A stretch of DNA of 64,000 nucleotides from an uncultured Duncaniella sp. (GTDB taxonomy: Bacteria > Bacteroidota > Bacteroidia > Bacteroidales > Muribaculaceae), in the NCBI GenBank assembly GCA_910589485.1, contig CAJUSW010000003.1, positions 186,001 to 250,000 of the forward strand, written 5' to 3'. Under the pieces are notes generated by a model. The model searched no databases and had not been told where the DNA came from. It saw only the letters and a program-made list of their open reading frames with translations. Made by a program: the position numbers and the translations under genes. Shown in pieces: positions 61,404 through 64,000 of this stretch (its first letter is position 1; each line of letters begins with the position of its first letter).

Positions 61404-62664
61404 ATTACATTCGATAACGGATTATATAAAAGGGGCTGGTCTATTCATGAGTGCATCCGTATTGATGCTAATTCTGAATCTATTAGCTAATCCGGTAATT
61501 GCATTAAACATGTCGCCGTATGATTATGCTATTACGGGCTACTATACTTCATTCAATGGGTTGATATCACCGCTGATCCTATTTTATCTGATTGGATATT
61601 ATGTCAAGGAATACTTTAAAGTATCTCCCAACCAAAGAGAAATATTATATGCCGAGACATTCAAAGGACTAATATATATTTCCGGAGTGATTGCAGTCAT
61701 TTGTTTCTTCGTGTTACTCGTTTATCTATGCACAATTAAAAAGGCCAACAGATTGCCAATACTCCCCTATCTTGCATTGTCAGTTTTTACGATCCCCCTT
61801 TCAGGGTTATTATCTCTCAAATTATCCCGGTTTAGAATTGAAAAACAGTTCAAGATGGGATTTATTTATTCTGTAACCACTGGAGTCTTTATATTGGTGG
61901 TGACACTGCTGTTTGTGGCCTTGTTCAAATGGGGTGCTTTCGGTAAATTACTGGCCCCGTTTATTTGCAATATCGTAATATTTTCCTGGCTGCTTTATAC
62001 TTCCCGAGATATAATAAAAATTTCGATAGCCAATACAAAATACAGGCAAATATTGAAATTCTGTTTCCCTTTGGTCTTGGGAGCCATGCTTGAATACTTC
62101 TCATCCGGATACACCACCACTTATCTTGAAAGCCTTGGAGATATGACTACATATGGAGTCTATGTAGTAGGAGTTTCTATAGGAGCATATATAACCATAT
62201 TTTCATCAAGCATAAGTGGCGTAATCCAAGCTGATGTATTTGAAGCGACTGTCAATCAAAATTGGCGACGATTAATACTGATATCCTTGGGAGAGATTCT
62301 GGTTGTCGGTGTGATAGTAGGATGTTTTATATTTATTGCTCCATATGCGATACACTTACTTACTGCCGGCAGATACGATGACTCGACCATATATGCTCAG
62401 ATCTCCTCAATTGCTGCTCTAAGTACTACGATATTCTACCGGTTGAATGATTTTGCCATAGCCACCAACCACCAGTATTTCTATTTCATTGCAACAATTA
62501 TAGGAAGTGTAATCATTACGGTTTCCCTTTATTATATAACAAGGCAATACGGGTTTATTGGCGGATGTTGGGTCAATGCCTTATCAAACCTTTCATTCGG
62601 AGTTATACTGGCGATTTTGTTAATTATTTCTAACCTTAGGTTTTATACATCAAAGAAATATTAA
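61393..62664 (+). CDS. Wzx-like polysaccharide flippase, capsule locus 2
   Basis: 423 residues with about 12 helices. SASVLMLILNLLANPVIALNMSPYDYAITGYY is the typical first-helix region of Wzx/polysaccharide-synthase proteins; PLVLGAMLEYFSSGYTTTYLESLG follows mid-protein. It is unrelated at a glance to the locus 1 flippase (51226-52809), consistent with a different repeat-unit structure. Start overlaps the upstream stop. Confidence 0.85.
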   Translation: MRYRLHSITDYIKGAGLFMSASVLMLILNLLANPVIALNMSPYDYAITGYYTSFNGLISPLILFYLIGYYVKEYFKVSPNQREILYAETFKGLIYISGVIAVICFFVLLVYLCTIKKANRLPILPYLALSVFTIPLSGLLSLKLSRFRIEKQFKMGFIYSVTTGVFILVVTLLFVALFKWGAFGKLLAPFICNIVIFSWLLYTSRDIIKISIANTKYRQILKFCFPLVLGAMLEYFSSGYTTTYLESLGDMTTYGVYVVGVSIGAYITIFSSSISGVIQADVFEATVNQNWRRLILISLGEILVVGVIVGCFIFIAPYAIHLLTAGRYDDSTIYAQISSIAALSTTIFYRLNDFAIATNHQYFYFIATIIGSVIITVSLYYITRQYGFIGGCWVNALSNLSFGVILAILLIISNLRFYTSKKY

Positions 62665-62674
62665 ACATAACAAA

Positions 62675-63776
62675 ATGAGTACCAATACAATACCAATCGG
62701 GGGGGGGTAATAATCGTATCGGCTACATTGATGCTATGCGAGGCTTCTCTATGATTCTTGTAGTCCTTGGCCACGTGTTATTAGTGATGGGATTTCCAAC
62801 TGACAGTACAGTATTAGGCTCTATTTTACTCACTTTCAGGATGCCACTATTTTTCTTTGTAAGTGGATTCTTTGCTTATCGAGCTTTAGAAAAATGGACT
62901 CTTCGGTTCTGTAAATCTGTCCTAAAAAGAAAAATTCAGGCTCAAATTATCTGCACCATTTTCTTCTACACACTGTTCCAGTTCTGTCATGACAGAAACC
63001 CATTGATAGCTCTTCAAGAAGGTTTTTCATGGTTTTGGTTTACGATAGTGCTATTTCAGATGTTTGTCATCTACATGATGTTTGCATCAGCAGAGCATAT
63101 AACAAAGAAACGTAATATAGTAACACCCTTGCTGATATTTCTTTCGGCATTATTCTTTTTGATTTTCGTGAAATCAAATGAAATTAATTTCAGAGTTTGG
63201 AGGGTTTTGCAATGGGGCTATCTTGCTGAATATTTCCAATTTTTCACATTTGGTATTCTTTGCAGGAAATATTATCCACTTTTGAATAAATGCCTTAACT
63301 CCGACTCATTCCGCACAACAGCGATATTGACATATATCATTTCACTTATGGCTGTGTATGGATTCAACAGGCACCTACAAGACTTGAACAGCAGCATTTA
63401 CAATATAATGTCAATGGTAGTTGTCAGATATACCGGCCTACACACCATATTTATAATGTTCTTTTCAAACGGGAAATATTTCTCCAATAATGATCGTCCA
63501 TGCCGATGGCTTAGATTTGTTGGGCGCAGAACACTTGATATATACATGCTTCACGTTTTCCTCCTTCCTAATCTTCTTTTTTTACAACAATATCTTAGCG
63601 GTAATGGCATGTTGCTGAACCAACTCACAATCGGACTCATCGGAGCTATCCTGAATATAGCAGTATGCCTGTTTATAAGCAATCTGCTCAGAAGTTCAAA
63701 CTTTCTGTCGCGATGGCTTTTTGGAGAGAAAGGGAAACAAAATACCAACTTGTCAACATCCACACTAATTCCATAA
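62675..63776 (+). CDS. Acyltransferase 3, phase-variable by a G9 tract (out of frame here)
   Basis: The natural start is ATG at 62675 (MSTNTIPI), followed by nine G at 62699-62707 and then an immediate TAA at 62708. With eight G the frame continues as GGGNNRIGYIDAMRGFSMI, the standard start of an acyltransferase 3 protein. The rest is intact: ILVVLGHVLLVMG (conserved His), FRMPLFFFVSGFFAY, and ~10 helices to the stop at 63776. In this sequence the gene is therefore one base out of frame (OFF), apart from possible weak internal starts at 62736. It would O-acylate capsule 2 sugars when ON. Confidence 0.8.
62699..62707 (+). repeat. Homopolymeric G9 tract
   Basis: Nine consecutive G within codons 9-11 of the acyltransferase gene. 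Slipped-strand mispairing at such tracts changes the reading frame; 8 (or 11) G would be ON, 9 or 10 OFF. Confidence 0.9.
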
Positions 63777-63788
63777 AAATTTAAGCAC

Positions 63789-64000
63789 ATGACTATCCTT
63801 TGGATATATAACCAACCGTTGATACCTGAAGCCGGAGGCACGGAACGAATAACATCGCTCGTGGCTAAAGGCTTATCTGAGCGTGGTTACAGATGTCTGG
63901 GGATTCTTGAGTTTAAGGAGTCGGACTGGTCAATGACTTATAATGATAAGCCGGTTGATAATCTATACAACTTTCTTAAAGCAAACAATGTTGATGTAGT
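63789..64000 (+). CDS. Glycosyltransferase family 4, N-terminal part (3' truncated by window)
   Basis: ATG at 63789, 12 bases after the acyltransferase stop; the frame is open to the window end (70 codons). It reads MTILWIYNQPLIPEAGGTER, then ITSLVAKGLSERGYRCLGIL, the acceptor-domain start of a GT-B family 4 glycosyltransferase (GGTER is the typical glycine-rich loop). The donor domain lies outside the window. Confidence 0.8.
   Translation, partial: MTILWIYNQPLIPEAGGTERITSLVAKGLSERGYRCLGILEFKESDWSMTYNDKPVDNLYNFLKANNVDV

Overview
The window comes from a Bacteroidales gut-type bacterium, most likely of the Muribaculaceae/Bacteroides group. The signs are Bacteroidota-type promoters (TTTG at -33, TAnnTTTG at -7, spacing about 20), no strong Shine-Dalgarno sites, fimbrillin-type lipoproteins, Listeria-Bacteroides repeats, FISUMP domains, UpxY-type NusG antiterminators and DUF3575/DUF5119 fimbrial partners. 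The family assignment is an inference from gene content; no rRNA is present.

Layout. 1-5716: housekeeping genes (3' end of dnaA, an HsdR-N nuclease-fold protein, holA, a Fur-family regulator, purA, a DUF1015 protein). 5834-6020: tRNA-Gln with its promoter and terminator. 6021-7101: a gene-poor stretch with a candidate invertible promoter cassette (6250-6467) and a duplicated leader element. 7102-19384: a plus-strand fimbrial/adhesin cluster of seven genes, one OmpA/DUF3575 protein and six lipoproteins. 34218 down to 19666: one minus-strand gene train holding the initiating sugar transferase, a PqqD/nucleotidyltransferase/HprK-like trio, Wza, Wzc, a small YxxP peptide, two surface lipoproteins with lipase-type folds, OmpA, a signal-peptidase-like protein and an ABC exporter. 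55225 down to 34239: the rest of capsule locus 1 on the minus strand (UpxY, a six-HTH protein, flippase, glycosyltransferases, acyltransferases, pyruvyltransferase, polymerase). 55706-64000: a second capsule locus on the plus strand, led by a protein that joins a degenerate tyrosine-recombinase domain to a NusG/KOW antiterminator.

How it may work together. Between the two divergent capsule loci lies a cassette with inverted copies of the palindrome ATCTCTT-N3-AAGAGAT flanking one promoter. The same geometry (palindromes about 185-190 bp apart, TAATTTTG box exactly 14 bp before the right-hand site) recurs upstream of the fimbrial operon. Within each cassette the 3-bp spacers match in inverted orientation (ACA/ACA and ATC/ATC), but they differ between cassettes. 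The simplest reading is two promoter-inversion switches, one turning fimbriae ON/OFF and one toggling between capsule 1 and capsule 2. A third switch is likely in capsule 2: an acyltransferase gene carries a G9 tract that puts it one base out of frame. The integrase-like/NusG fusion, the YxxP-peptide/PqqD/HprK set inside a capsule locus, and the shared fimbrillin-like N-terminal module carrying several different C-terminal domains are the most novel features.
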